Of a DNA stretch of 45,749 nt, positions 33,785 through 42,784 are shown in pieces. Source of the DNA: CAYXVU01 sp964468725 (GTDB taxonomy: Bacteria; Acidobacteriota; Blastocatellia; UBA7656); contig CAYXVU010000015.1 of assembly GCA_964468725.1 (NCBI GenBank), positions 1 to 45,749 of the forward strand, read 5' to 3'. The notes under the pieces are model-generated. The model was not told the origin of the DNA. It searched no databases and was given only the letters and a program-made list of their open reading frames with translations. Each line of letters opens with the position of its first letter. The first letter of the stretch is position 1. Both the position numbers and the translations under genes were made by a program.

Positions 33785-33850
33785 GTTGAGCGGCGGTCAA
33801 AGACCGCCGTTCCCACACCACAGGACGGCGGTCAAAGACCGCCACTCAAC
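33785..33850. repeat. BIME-like palindromic element in a 507-bp spacer
   Basis: Two copies of the palindrome GGCGGTCAAAGACCGCC (33792-33808 and 33827-33843) face each other within outer arms GTTGAG (33785) and CTCAAC (to 33850). Each copy folds alone into a seven-bp hairpin, and the whole can form one long cruciform. This is the layout of REP/BIME elements. The remaining spacer (33527-34033), before the phosphatase gene, has only a spurious-looking open frame. Confidence 0.75.
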
Positions 33851-34033
33851 AAGGCCTCTGCCTCCGTGCCCTCTGTGGTTATTCCTGTATCCCTCGTTTG
33901 GAAACCCGCTGATCTGGCAGTTTGGGCTTCTCTGAAAAGCAGAGGCCGGTGATAAAATGTTTGCGTTTGACGAAAGCGCGGGCGGCGTTTTTTGCATCCA
34001 AGCGGCGCGCGATGTCGTTACCAGAGAGTGAGT

Positions 34034-35425
34034 ATGCAGCTACAGTTCGGTTTCATTACAGATCGCGGGCTGAATCCCAAACGGCCAGTCAATCAGGACA
34101 GCTATCTGGCCTTGCCCGAATCCGGCCTGTTCGCTGTCTTCGATGGCGTCGGCGGGCAGCGCGCCGGTGAAATCGCCAGTCAAACCGCCGCCGAGACCAT
34201 TGCCGAAGCCTTCGCCCAACCCGCCCAGCAGTCGCCTGCTGAACAGATTCGCCGCGCCATTGAGTTTGCCAACCGCGACATCTTCGAAATGGCCGAAGGC
34301 AATCAGGAATACAAGACCATGGCGACGACAGTCGCCCTCGCTCACTTCGAAGGCGAGCAGGTAACCATCGCGCACGTTGGCGATAGCCGCGTCTACCTGC
34401 TCGACAATGGACGCTTGTCATGCGAAACGATGGATCACACGGATGCGAACGATGCGGTGCGTGCTGGACAACTCACGGCGGCGCAAGCCGCCAAACAGGC
34501 GAGCCGTAACGTGATCAATCGCGCGCTCGGAGCCGAACCCGAAGTCGAAGTCGAAATCAAAACCGTGCGCCTCCGCGAAGGCGCGCAAGTCTTGCTCTGT
34601 AGCGACGGCATTCATAAGCACCTGCGCGATACCGAACTTTATCGCTTGCTCTCAGAGAACGCTGACCCGCAACGCGCCGCCGAGAAGCTCAAAGAGATCG
34701 TTTATCAACGCGGCGCAGACGATAATCTCACGGCCATCATCGTTCGCTGCGGTCGCGCCGCCCGTCAGCCCTCACCCACCGTCAGCGCGCCTGCTCGCAA
34801 CACGGGCAAATTGAAGCCGCGCCAGATTCGCTCCTCCTCCAGCAGCCGCATTCAGGTCGAATTTGGCGACCGGGCAGAGGCCACCGATTCGTTTTCCGAC
34901 TCCAACGAGAGGTGGTCAAGCGATGCGGGGGAAGCGGAAGGGCGCAAGCAAAAGTTTACGCGTTGGCTGATCTATTTGTTACTTGGCGTGCTGTTGGTTG
35001 CTACAGGGTTTTATGCGGGATTACGGGCGTCAGGTTTTCGGCAACCGTCGTCGTCCGATGCGCCCGCGCCGAATGCGACGGCTGCGGAGTTGCAGAGCGG
35101 ACGCGAAGCTTTTGAGGTCAAAGAGTATCAAGCAGCGTTGAGTCGCTTTGAGGCCGCCCTGCGACGCGAGCCGCAAAACGCCGAGGCGGCCTACTGGCTC
35201 GGTCGCGCGCGGTTGGAACTGGGGGACTATGCGAAAGCGTTGGAGAGTTTCGAACACGCTCTGCGCTTGAAGCCGGAGACCAGCGAAGCGTATATCTATG
35301 CCGCGTTTGCGGCCTACAAACTCGAAGGCCGCAGCGAGCGTTTCGAAAAAATCCTGCGCGACTACAACGCGCGACAACGCCCTGGCGAAGCGCCCGCGTC
35401 GAACGGACGAACCGGCAACCGCTAA
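34034..35425 (+). CDS. Membrane-anchored PP2C-type Ser/Thr phosphatase with extracytoplasmic TPRs
   Basis: 463 residues. Residues 1-240 are a PP2C domain: RPVNQDSYLA and FAVFDGVGG (metal Asp residues), KTMATTVALAHFEG, VTIAHVGDSRVYLL, LLCSDGIHKHL and GADDNLTAII. A low-complexity linker and one membrane helix (WLIYLLLGVLLVATGFYAG) follow, then two to three TPRs (EYQAALSRFEAALRREPQNA). The start ATG at 34034 begins exactly at the domain; the frame is open to 33992. The kinase gene lies 205 bases downstream in the same direction, a usual pairing of a reversible phosphorylation switch. Confidence 0.92.
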   Translation: MQLQFGFITDRGLNPKRPVNQDSYLALPESGLFAVFDGVGGQRAGEIASQTAAETIAEAFAQPAQQSPAEQIRRAIEFANRDIFEMAEGNQEYKTMATTVALAHFEGEQVTIAHVGDSRVYLLDNGRLSCETMDHTDANDAVRAGQLTAAQAAKQASRNVINRALGAEPEVEVEIKTVRLREGAQVLLCSDGIHKHLRDTELYRLLSENADPQRAAEKLKEIVYQRGADDNLTAIIVRCGRAARQPSPTVSAPARNTGKLKPRQIRSSSSSRIQVEFGDRAEATDSFSDSNERWSSDAGEAEGRKQKFTRWLIYLLLGVLLVATGFYAGLRASGFRQPSSSDAPAPNATAAELQSGREAFEVKEYQAALSRFEAALRREPQNAEAAYWLGRARLELGDYAKALESFEHALRLKPETSEAYIYAAFAAYKLEGRSERFEKILRDYNARQRPGEAPASNGRTGNR

Positions 35426-35441
35426 CGACTGAGGAAGAGAA

Positions 35442-35505
35442 GGGATGACGGGATGAAGGGGTGAAGGGAGGAGAGGGTGACGGGATAACAGGGTGAAGGG
35501 ATGAC
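35442..35505 (+). repeat. Degenerate GGGATGAC tandem repeat between phosphatase and kinase genes
   Basis: About eight units such as GGGATGAC, GGGATGAA, GGGGTGAA, AGGGTGAC, GGGATAAC and GGGTGAA run in tandem. A second run of CTTTGAC-like units follows at about 35585-35612. Strongly purine-biased; no gene. Confidence 0.6.
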
Positions 35506-35630
35506 TCTGAACGATAGCGGGCGGCGACCGTCTCATCTGCTTGCCTGCGGCAAGGCATGACCTTCAACCTGTAACCTTCGAGCTTTGACTTTGAACCTTT
35601 GGCCTTTGACTAGCAACGGACGACGGACTC

Positions 35631-37274
35631 ATGCAGGAATTGCAACTCGAACAAAGCATCGTGGATGAACGCTACTTCATCGAGCGACGGCTCAATCACG
35701 GCAGCTATGCGGAGATCTTTCTCGCCTATGACAATCGGGACAAGGGCAAGCCGGTGATCATCAAAGCCCTCAACACGTCGTTGCGCGGCACGCCTGACCC
35801 CGAACTGGAACGCACGCTGATTGAGAATTTCGAGAACGAAGCGAAGGCGCTCGATCAACTGCAACATCCCAATATTGTGCGGCGGCTCGGTCACGGTACA
35901 GCCGCCGATCTGCGCGGCGTGCCCTTTCATTATCTGGTGTTGGAGTATCTGTCGGGCGGCGATCTGCTCGCGCTGTGTCGCAAGCGCCCGCTCACCCTTA
36001 CCGAAGCCCTCTCCTGCGTCAAACAGATTACCGACGCGCTCGCATACGCGCATCACCATCACATCATTCACCGCGACATCAAACCGGGCAATCTGCTCTT
36101 TAGCGATGACCGCCGCACCGTGAAACTGACAGACTTCGGGGTTGCCAAACTCAAGTTGCATGACGAAGAAGAGATTACGCGCGTCGGGTCGGATGTTTAT
36201 GCGCCGCCCGAACATCACCCCGATGCCGGAGAAGAAGGCGCGCACGAGAAGCTCACACCAGCGGCAGATGTCTATTCGCTGGCAAAGACTATCTTCACGG
36301 CTATGACCGGTCGAGCGCCGCGCCGGTTCGAGCGCGCCGCGATCAGCGAATTGCCCGACGCTTTGCTCACCCAATCCTTCGGGCAAGACTTGCTGGCGAT
36401 CTTATGTAAAGCGACGGCTACGAAAGTCGCCCACCGCTATCAATCGGTTGATGAGTTCTGGCGAGACTTTTCACGTCTGCGTACCTATCTCAATCAGGAT
36501 GCGCCGCTTGACCCGGAAGCGACTATCGTGCGCTCGCGCCCGAAGGCCGAAGCCTCGCAAGAGGCGGCGACCGCACAGCCCGATTTTCAACCGCTCGTCA
36601 ATCCCACCGCTCGTCAATCCCATCGGCAAGACGGACGCATCATCGTCGAGTTGCCGCAGCCTGCCAAAGCACAGTCGGTTGAGGTGCTGCCAAAAGATCA
36701 TAGGTCGCAGGCTGCGCTCACCATTCCGCTTGGCTCCGCCGTTAGCGAAACGGAAAGGTCAACTCCGCATCGGGTGTTGGTCGGTGCTGCCGAATCGTTA
36801 GCTACGCCGGAGGGCGCGCCTACCAAACCGATGACCGAGACGGTCGCGCCTTCGCAGTCCGCCGTTGCTGCGCCCGCCAAGCATTTGCTGACTCACTTCG
36901 GCGGCAAGGTCGTCGCCGCGATTCGGAAAAAATACCAGCCGGAATGGTGGCGCTATGTCTTCATCGCGTTTTTATTGATCGCCGTCGTCGGCATCACCGC
37001 TTCGACCTATTACTACTTTTTGGAACAACGCCAGAATATCCGCTTCTTCGATAACAACGAAGGCACGATTGCCAACGCGCCGCGCGTCAATCTGCGCGAT
37101 GAGCCGAACGACCGCTCGACCATCTTGATCGAACTGCCACGCGATACGCGGGTGCGAGTGTACGAAGAGCGCAATGGCTGGCTGCGCGTAAAGGTGGTCG
37201 GTCGCCTGCCGGATTTGCCCGCCGATGCGCCCACCGAAGGATGGGTATGGGGTAAGTTGGTAAGACTTGACTAA
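35631..37274 (+). CDS. Transmembrane Ser/Thr protein kinase with SH3-like sensor domain
   Basis: 547 residues. Kinase domain 1-285: Gly-rich loop LNHGSYAEIFLAYD, Lys45 in VIIKALN, HRDIKPGN with Asp149, DFG Asp168, APPEHHPDAG and the PASTA-less Hanks-type end. A variable linker to about 430 precedes the membrane helix YVFIAFLLIAVVGITASTYYYF. The outside part is a bacterial SH3 (SH3b) domain: RVNLRDEPNDRSTILIELPR ... NGWLRVKV ... GWVWGKLV, which commonly binds cell wall material. It likely senses envelope state and is opposed by the PP2C upstream. Confidence 0.93.
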   Translation: MQELQLEQSIVDERYFIERRLNHGSYAEIFLAYDNRDKGKPVIIKALNTSLRGTPDPELERTLIENFENEAKALDQLQHPNIVRRLGHGTAADLRGVPFHYLVLEYLSGGDLLALCRKRPLTLTEALSCVKQITDALAYAHHHHIIHRDIKPGNLLFSDDRRTVKLTDFGVAKLKLHDEEEITRVGSDVYAPPEHHPDAGEEGAHEKLTPAADVYSLAKTIFTAMTGRAPRRFERAAISELPDALLTQSFGQDLLAILCKATATKVAHRYQSVDEFWRDFSRLRTYLNQDAPLDPEATIVRSRPKAEASQEAATAQPDFQPLVNPTARQSHRQDGRIIVELPQPAKAQSVEVLPKDHRSQAALTIPLGSAVSETERSTPHRVLVGAAESLATPEGAPTKPMTETVAPSQSAVAAPAKHLLTHFGGKVVAAIRKKYQPEWWRYVFIAFLLIAVVGITASTYYYFLEQRQNIRFFDNNEGTIANAPRVNLRDEPNDRSTILIELPRDTRVRVYEERNGWLRVKVVGRLPDLPADAPTEGWVWGKLVRLD

Positions 37275-37482
37275 CGGCTCCGAAGCGTATGCAATCAATT
37301 CTCCGCTGTACCGATGCTCTCTGGTCTGGCCGCCGCGTTTTCGCCGATTCCCCTCTGTGCGTCCGCGTTGTTGGGTTCGTGGGGTGATAAGGGCAACCCT
37401 ATGCGGGCAGAACCGATAGGGGGCAAATCGGGGAACTCTCGCGCTCCGGCTCGAAGCGGCGATTTCTCTAAAGAAAAAGGCG

Positions 37483-37511
37483 TTGCACTGGCCGGATTCC
37501 TGCGGTATATT
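37483..37511 (+). promoter_or_regulatory. Strong sigma-70-like promoter for the subtilisin gene
   Basis: TTGCAC (37483-37488), exactly 17 bases, TATATT (37506-37511), 155 bases upstream of the peptidase ATG. This is the best promoter in the window. It implies an untranslated leader of about 150 bases. The rest of the 391-bp spacer after the kinase shows nothing I can name. Confidence 0.6.
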
Positions 37512-37665
37512 GCCCGTCTTCAGACTACATCACTCTGGGCTCACAGGGCTTTGGCATCGCATCAAAGCCACTGCTTTTCTTCCTCTGTACGACCACTGTT
37601 TTCAGTTCACTCGTACCGTCCCAAAACAGCCTTCGGGCTGCAACTATGACCCAATGGAGGATCCA

Positions 37666-40600
37666 ATGAAGCGTGCAACATTCATCTTGCTGTGTGTCGT
37701 CATGGCAATCTTTGTTGGCGGCACCAGCGCCTTGATGCAGCAGGGCAACCGGCTGCTCAGAGAAAGTGACGACACCACACAGACTCTGCCAACTGCGGAA
37801 GCGATGCCGCAGAACTACATCAACAAAGGCTCGCGGCACAAACTCATTGTCCGTCACGATGAGATGGACATCTACAATCAACTGATCAGCACCGGCGCGG
37901 TGGTTGGCGAAGTCGATTACGGCAGCTTCAAACTGCTGATCGTCGAAGAACTGCTGGCGGGCGGGCGCGATACGTTGACCGCTATGTCGGTCGCCGTGCA
38001 TGACGAAGAGAATTTGATTGCGCTCAATAGCTACGTTCTTGATACCACCACCCCTGACGAAACCTTCAATCAATTGCCGGGTGAACTGCGACAGACCGAC
38101 ATGGCGCTTGCAGTCGGTCAGAACCTCAAACCGCGCGGCGGACTCTACCTCGTGCAGTTCATCGGCCCGATCAAAGACGAATGGTTAGCGGCGCTGCAGC
38201 AGACGGGCGCGAAGATTGTCAGCTATATGCCGTCAAACGCCTATGTCGTGCGCGCCAATCGCAAAGCCGCAGCCCGTTTGCCGCAACTGCTAGAGCAAAC
38301 CTCTTTCGTGCAGTTCGTCGGCGATTACGAGCCTGCGTTTCGCCTCGCGCCCGAATTGCATCTTGCGCGTCGCATCGCTGCCGCTGCTTTCGTTGACATT
38401 ACCGTGCAAGTGATTGACGGCGCAGACGCCGCGCCAACGGTTGCGAGCTTGAAAGAGATGGCCAGCGAATTTGTTGCCGCCCATCGGGTAATGAATTATC
38501 ACAACGTCGCTCTGCGCGTTCCGGTTTCGCGGCTTGCCGAGATTGCGCGGTTGGATGCGGTCTTCGCGCTCGAAGAACGCCACGAACGCCGCCGCCTTGA
38601 TGAAGCGCAGGGGCAAATCGTCGCCGGTAACTTGTCGGCAGGGCTGCCGACCGGGCCGGGCTATCTGACCTTCCTTGCGGGCACAGGCTTCACGAGTTCG
38701 CAATTCACCACGTTTGCGGTCAACGTCGTTGACGATGCAACCTCGCTCACCGGCCATCCCGATTTGGCGACCGCGCGCGTCGCCTTCACCAACAACCCGA
38801 CTTCGCAAACCGGCGCGCAAGGCGGACACGGATTTTTGAACGCCCACATCATTGCCGGAATCAACAGCGGCACTGGTTCTGCGGTCGAAGACGCCAGCGG
38901 CTTCAATTATGGACTCGGCATCGCGCCCTTCGCGCGCGTCGGTTCGACGGCGATCTTCGGCGCTGGCGCATCCAGTCCGACGGCGTGGGAGAATACAGCT
39001 TACGGTCAGAGCGCGCGCGTTTCGAGCAACTCATGGGGCTTCCAAACCTCAACTGGCGGCCCGGTTGCCGACTATGACGCGAGCTCGCAAGAGTACGACC
39101 GCATCGTGCGCGACGCGCAATCGGGCGCGGCGGGCAATCAACAATTGACCGTCGTCTTCGCGGCAGGCAATGATGGTTCCGGAGCCAACACGGTCAGCAC
39201 GCCTGCAACAGCAAAGAATATCATCTGCGTCGGCGCGGGCGAAAATGTGCGTCAGACCGGAACTGATGGCTGCGCCATCACTAATACCGGAGCGAACAAC
39301 GCCAACGATGTCATTAGCTTTTCCAGCCGTGGCCCGGTCAATTCGGCGGGCGGCGACGGACGTATCAAACCCGACATCATGGCTCCCGGCACGCACATCG
39401 AAGCGGGCGTGCCGCAATCGAACTACGATGGGTCGAGCGTCTGTAATCAATTCTTCCCGGCAGGCCAAACGCTCTATGGCTGGTCGAGCGGCACGTCGCA
39501 CTCTTGTCCGGCGGTGGCGGGCGGCGCGGCTCTCGTCTATCAAGACTTCCTCAACAAAGGGGCTGGCGCTCCGAGTCCGGCGATGGTCAAAGCCTACCTG
39601 ATGAATTCGGCGACCCACATGACCGGCGTCGGAGCCAACGATACCTTGCCTTCGAATAATCAAGGTATGGGGAGAATGGATTTGGGGCGCGCTTTCGATG
39701 GCGGCGCGCGCATCCTGCAAGACCAAACGACGACGTTGGGCGCAAGCGGCGCAACCCATCAAGTGACCGGCTCGGTGGTGAGCACAGGGCAGCCCTTCCG
39801 CGTGACGCTGGCATGGACGGATGCGCCGGGGCCGACGACCGGCGCACCCTGGGTGAATAACCTCGATCTGACGGTCACGGTGGGCGGCAATACCTATCGC
39901 GGCAATGTCTTCTCCGGCGCGAACTCGGTGACCGGCGGGGTGGCCGACACGCGTAACAACGTCGAATCGGTCTTCATTCCGGCGGGCGTGTCGGGCAGCT
40001 TCACGGTGACGGTGACGGCGACCAACATCGCTGGCGACGGTGTGCCGGGCAATGCCGATACGACCGATCAAGATTTCGCTTTGGTGATCTATAACGGAAG
40101 CGCCGGTGCGCCGACGCAACCGACCATCGGCGTCAGTCCCGGCAGTCTGAGCTTCACGGCGACGGTTGGCGGCGCCAATCCTGCCAATCAATCCATCAGC
40201 ATCACCAACACCGGCGGCGGTACGCTCAACTGGTCAGCGACCGATGATGCGACCTGGCTGAGTGTCAGTCCGGCTTCCGGCACAGCGCCTTCGACGTTGA
40301 CCGCTTCGGTCAATATCGCAGGGCTGGCCGCAGGCACGTATAACGGCAACATCACAATCTCGGCGACGGGCGCAACCAACACGCCTGTGACTGTGCCGGT
40401 AACGTTGACCGTGAACGCTGCCGGAGGGGCGCAGCTAATCGTCAACGGCGGCTTTGAGAGCGGCACAGCGCCATGGACGTTCAGCGGTGCGGTACGCAGC
40501 ACCGGCGGCTTCCCGCATAGCGGCGTCGCCTACGCGATTTTGGCAGGGGTGAATAATGCTAATCACACGGTGCGACAGACGATCACGATTCCGGCGGCAA

Positions 40601-40884
40601 CCAGTCCGAATCTGACCTTCTGGCTAAACATCACGTCGGCGGAGACGACGACGACGACGCAGTTTGATCGCATCTTCATCGAAGTCCGCAGCAACACGGG
40701 CACGTTGTTGGCGACGCTGGCAACCTTCAGCAATCTCGATAAAGGTACGGCGGGCGTTTATGTGCTGCGCGGCCCGTACAATCTGGCAGCGTTTGCCGGT
40801 CAAACGGTACGCATTCAATTCCGCGCGACGAGCGACTCTTCCTTGATTACTTCGTTCCGCGTGGATGATGTATCGGTTCAATAA
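37666..40884 (+). CDS. Large secreted subtilisin-like (S8) protease with BACON and C-terminal beta domains
   Basis: 1072 residues from the ATG after GGAGG (an upstream in-frame ATG at 37483 is less likely). Signal RATFILLCVVMAIFVGGTSA and a long N-terminal region of about 340 residues. Catalytic residues by motif: Asp356 (NVVDDATS), His388 (GGHGFLNAH), Asn502 (FAAGNDGS) and Ser611 (GTSHSCPAVAGG). A Kp43-like beta domain (TGSVVSTGQPFRVTLAWTDA) follows, then a BACON-type Ig domain (SPGSLSFTATVGGANPANQS ... TYNGNITISATGA) and a carbohydrate-binding-like C-terminal domain (LIVNGGFESGTAPWTFSG). Predicted extracellular protein degradation enzyme. Confidence 0.93.
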   Translation: MKRATFILLCVVMAIFVGGTSALMQQGNRLLRESDDTTQTLPTAEAMPQNYINKGSRHKLIVRHDEMDIYNQLISTGAVVGEVDYGSFKLLIVEELLAGGRDTLTAMSVAVHDEENLIALNSYVLDTTTPDETFNQLPGELRQTDMALAVGQNLKPRGGLYLVQFIGPIKDEWLAALQQTGAKIVSYMPSNAYVVRANRKAAARLPQLLEQTSFVQFVGDYEPAFRLAPELHLARRIAAAAFVDITVQVIDGADAAPTVASLKEMASEFVAAHRVMNYHNVALRVPVSRLAEIARLDAVFALEERHERRRLDEAQGQIVAGNLSAGLPTGPGYLTFLAGTGFTSSQFTTFAVNVVDDATSLTGHPDLATARVAFTNNPTSQTGAQGGHGFLNAHIIAGINSGTGSAVEDASGFNYGLGIAPFARVGSTAIFGAGASSPTAWENTAYGQSARVSSNSWGFQTSTGGPVADYDASSQEYDRIVRDAQSGAAGNQQLTVVFAAGNDGSGANTVSTPATAKNIICVGAGENVRQTGTDGCAITNTGANNANDVISFSSRGPVNSAGGDGRIKPDIMAPGTHIEAGVPQSNYDGSSVCNQFFPAGQTLYGWSSGTSHSCPAVAGGAALVYQDFLNKGAGAPSPAMVKAYLMNSATHMTGVGANDTLPSNNQGMGRMDLGRAFDGGARILQDQTTTLGASGATHQVTGSVVSTGQPFRVTLAWTDAPGPTTGAPWVNNLDLTVTVGGNTYRGNVFSGANSVTGGVADTRNNVESVFIPAGVSGSFTVTVTATNIAGDGVPGNADTTDQDFALVIYNGSAGAPTQPTIGVSPGSLSFTATVGGANPANQSISITNTGGGTLNWSATDDATWLSVSPASGTAPSTLTASVNIAGLAAGTYNGNITISATGATNTPVTVPVTLTVNAAGGAQLIVNGGFESGTAPWTFSGAVRSTGGFPHSGVAYAILAGVNNANHTVRQTITIPAATSPNLTFWLNITSAETTTTTQFDRIFIEVRSNTGTLLATLATFSNLDKGTAGVYVLRGPYNLAAFAGQTVRIQFRATSDSSLITSFRVDDVSVQ

Positions 40885-40915
40885 GGCAGGCTTAGGAGTT
40901 TGAACCTTGAGATCG

Positions 40916-40972
40916 GGCGAGTGAGGCGAGTTGGATGCGGTTCATCCGACTCGCCGACTCGCCGATTTTTTT
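40916..40972 (+). terminator. Bidirectional terminator between the protease and livG
   Basis: A long stem pairs GGCGAGT, GGCGAGT and GGATG with CATCC, ACTCGCC and ACTCGCC (40916-40937 with 40943-40963) around loop CGGTT, with two small bulges, and ends in seven T residues (40966-40972). It lies between two convergent genes and probably serves both. Confidence 0.8.
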
Positions 40973-40997
40973 CGGCGCCGGGCGCGCTGTCGCAACG

Positions 40998-41708
40998 CTA
41001 CTCGCCAAAATAAGCGGTAATGACCTCTTTATTGGAAGCAATCTCTTGCGGCTTGCCTTCGGCGATCTTGCGACCGTGATTGAGCACGATGACGCGATCC
41101 GATATGTTCATCACGACCTGCATCACATGCTCGACGCCCGCCACCGAAGAGATGCCGCGTTCGTCGCGCAATCGTTTAATTAACTCGATAGACTCTTTCG
41201 ACTCCGTTGGATTCAATCCTGACATCACTTCATCGAGCAGAATCATCTTGGGTTGGGTGGCCAGCGACCGCGCCAATTCTAAGCGTTTGCGTAAACCGAT
41301 GGGCAAACCGTCGGCAACCGCATCGCGTAAAGACGCAAGTCCGGTGAAAGCGAGCGTGTCTTCGGCAGCGGCGCGGGCTTCTTCCTGATCGCGGGTGCGC
41401 GCGAAAGCGCCGACCAGAATGTTTTCAAAGACGCTCAGCCCGCGCAGCGGCTTGACGATTTGAAAGGTGCGACCGATGCCCGCTAAGGCGATCTGATGCG
41501 GCTTCTTGCCGACCAAGCTGCGACCGTCGAAGATGACCTCGCCGCGCGTCGGCGGATGAAACCCTGTGATGAGGTTGAAGACTGTCGTCTTGCCTGCGCC
41601 ATTGGGGCCGATGATGCTGACCGTTTCGCCAGCGGTCACGAAAAAGCTCAGCCCGTCAACGGCAATTAGGCCGCCGAATCTTTTTGTCAGGTCTTTGACT
41701 TCTAACAT
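40998..41708 (-). CDS. livG: Branched-chain amino acid ABC transporter ATP-binding protein LivG
   Basis: 236 residues from the ATG at 41708 (VKDLTKRFGGLIAVDGLSF). Walker A GPNGAGKTT, Q-loop GIGRTFQIVKPL, signature-region variant LPIGLRKRLELARSLA (common in LivG), Walker B MILLDEVMSGLNPTE and H-loop VEHVM. The long LivG insertion is present. Energises uptake through LivH and LivM. Last gene of the Liv run; the usual second ATPase livF is not beside it. Confidence 0.93.
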   Translation of the reverse strand: MLEVKDLTKRFGGLIAVDGLSFFVTAGETVSIIGPNGAGKTTVFNLITGFHPPTRGEVIFDGRSLVGKKPHQIALAGIGRTFQIVKPLRGLSVFENILVGAFARTRDQEEARAAAEDTLAFTGLASLRDAVADGLPIGLRKRLELARSLATQPKMILLDEVMSGLNPTESKESIELIKRLRDERGISSVAGVEHVMQVVMNISDRVIVLNHGRKIAEGKPQEIASNKEVITAYFGE

Positions 41709-41773
41709 AGCGATAGTGACGATTAGCGAGTGACCCGCAAAGAGATGGAAATCCGAAGGGATTTCGAAACTCA

Positions 41774-42721
41774 TCACTTGTCATTCGTCACGACTCTTTT
41801 CCACCCGCCCATCAGACCGCCGGGCAAAAAGAGAATGACCAAAATTAACAGCGCGCCGTAGATGAGCAGGTTGGCTTGCTCGAAATAGTTGCGAAACATC
41901 TCGCTCGACAGTTTGAGCAAGACCGCGCCCAACACCGGCCCGGCTACTGTGCCGAGTCCCCCTGTGATCGACATCAAAACGATTTCAACCGACAACGCCA
42001 AGGGCAGGACGACCGTCGGCTCGACGAAGAGAAAATAATTTGCATAAAACGCTCCGGCGATGGCGGTGACGGTGGCGCTCAAGGCCAAAGCGATGAGTTT
42101 ATATTTCAGTGTATTGATGCCGATGGCTTCGGCAGTCTCTTCATCTTCACGAATCGCCATCAGAAAGTATCCCAGACGGCGACGGCTGATATATTGACAT
42201 AGACCGACGGTGGCAATAGCAATGGCGAGAATCACGTAGTAGTAAGGGGTTTTGCTTGTGCCGCTAAAGATCGAAGGTTGAATGACAATGCCGACGGCGC
42301 CGCCCGTCAGGTCGCGCCAGTTGAGCGCAACCAGCCGAACCATCTCGCCAACCGCAATGGTCGAAAGGGTGAAGTAGGGGCCGCGCAAACGAAAGCAGAC
42401 CCAGCCGACGGCCAACGCGACCGGAACGACTACCAGCGGGCCGACGACGATGCCCCACCAAGGCGAGAGCGAACTCTTGCTGGCGATGATGGCCGCACTG
42501 TAAGCTCCAATGCCGAAGAACGCCGCATGGCCAAGCGATAACTGACCGGTGAACCCGCCGAGGATATTCCACGCCGAGCTCAGCGTGACGTAGAGCGCAA
42601 TCAAGACGAAAACGTGCTGCGCGTAGCGTGCCTGAAAGATCAACGGCGCAGCCATCAGCGACGCGAAGAGCAAGGCCAGCAACCACGCAGATCGTTTATT
42701 CATACGCAGATCAATCGTCAT
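41774..42721 (-). CDS. livM: Branched-chain amino acid ABC transporter permease LivM
   Basis: 315 residues with about nine hydrophobic segments. GGFTGQLSLGHAAFFGIGAY is the LivM/LivH permease hallmark, with LRGPYFTLSTIAVGEMVRL and the ATPase-contact loop FLMAIREDEETAEAIGINTL. SITGGLGTVAGPVLGA and the C-terminus ILFLPGGLMG complete the match. The ATG at 42703 is an alternative start; neither has a clear ribosome site. It sits 63 bases after the binding-protein/permease fusion. Confidence 0.93.
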   Translation of the reverse strand: MTIDLRMNKRSAWLLALLFASLMAAPLIFQARYAQHVFVLIALYVTLSSAWNILGGFTGQLSLGHAAFFGIGAYSAAIIASKSSLSPWWGIVVGPLVVVPVALAVGWVCFRLRGPYFTLSTIAVGEMVRLVALNWRDLTGGAVGIVIQPSIFSGTSKTPYYYVILAIAIATVGLCQYISRRRLGYFLMAIREDEETAEAIGINTLKYKLIALALSATVTAIAGAFYANYFLFVEPTVVLPLALSVEIVLMSITGGLGTVAGPVLGAVLLKLSSEMFRNYFEQANLLIYGALLILVILFLPGGLMGGWKRVVTNDK

Positions 42722-42784
42722 CGAGGAATGGTAAGCGCCAAGCGAGCGCGTACCAGCGAGCCGCTGCGCCTGCCCTCTTTCGGA

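Noticed and set aside
33456..33845. 129-residue minus-strand frame upstream of the FMN-binding protein gene
   Set aside because: It runs through the palindromic repeat and overlaps the known gene start; composition is not protein-like.
33785..33850. CRISPR array
   Set aside because: Only two palindromic copies in opposed orientation without regular spacers or cas genes; it fits a REP/BIME element.
39049..40191. 380-residue minus-strand open frame
   Set aside because: Antisense to the subtilisin catalytic and beta domains, with unnatural Arg/His-rich composition.
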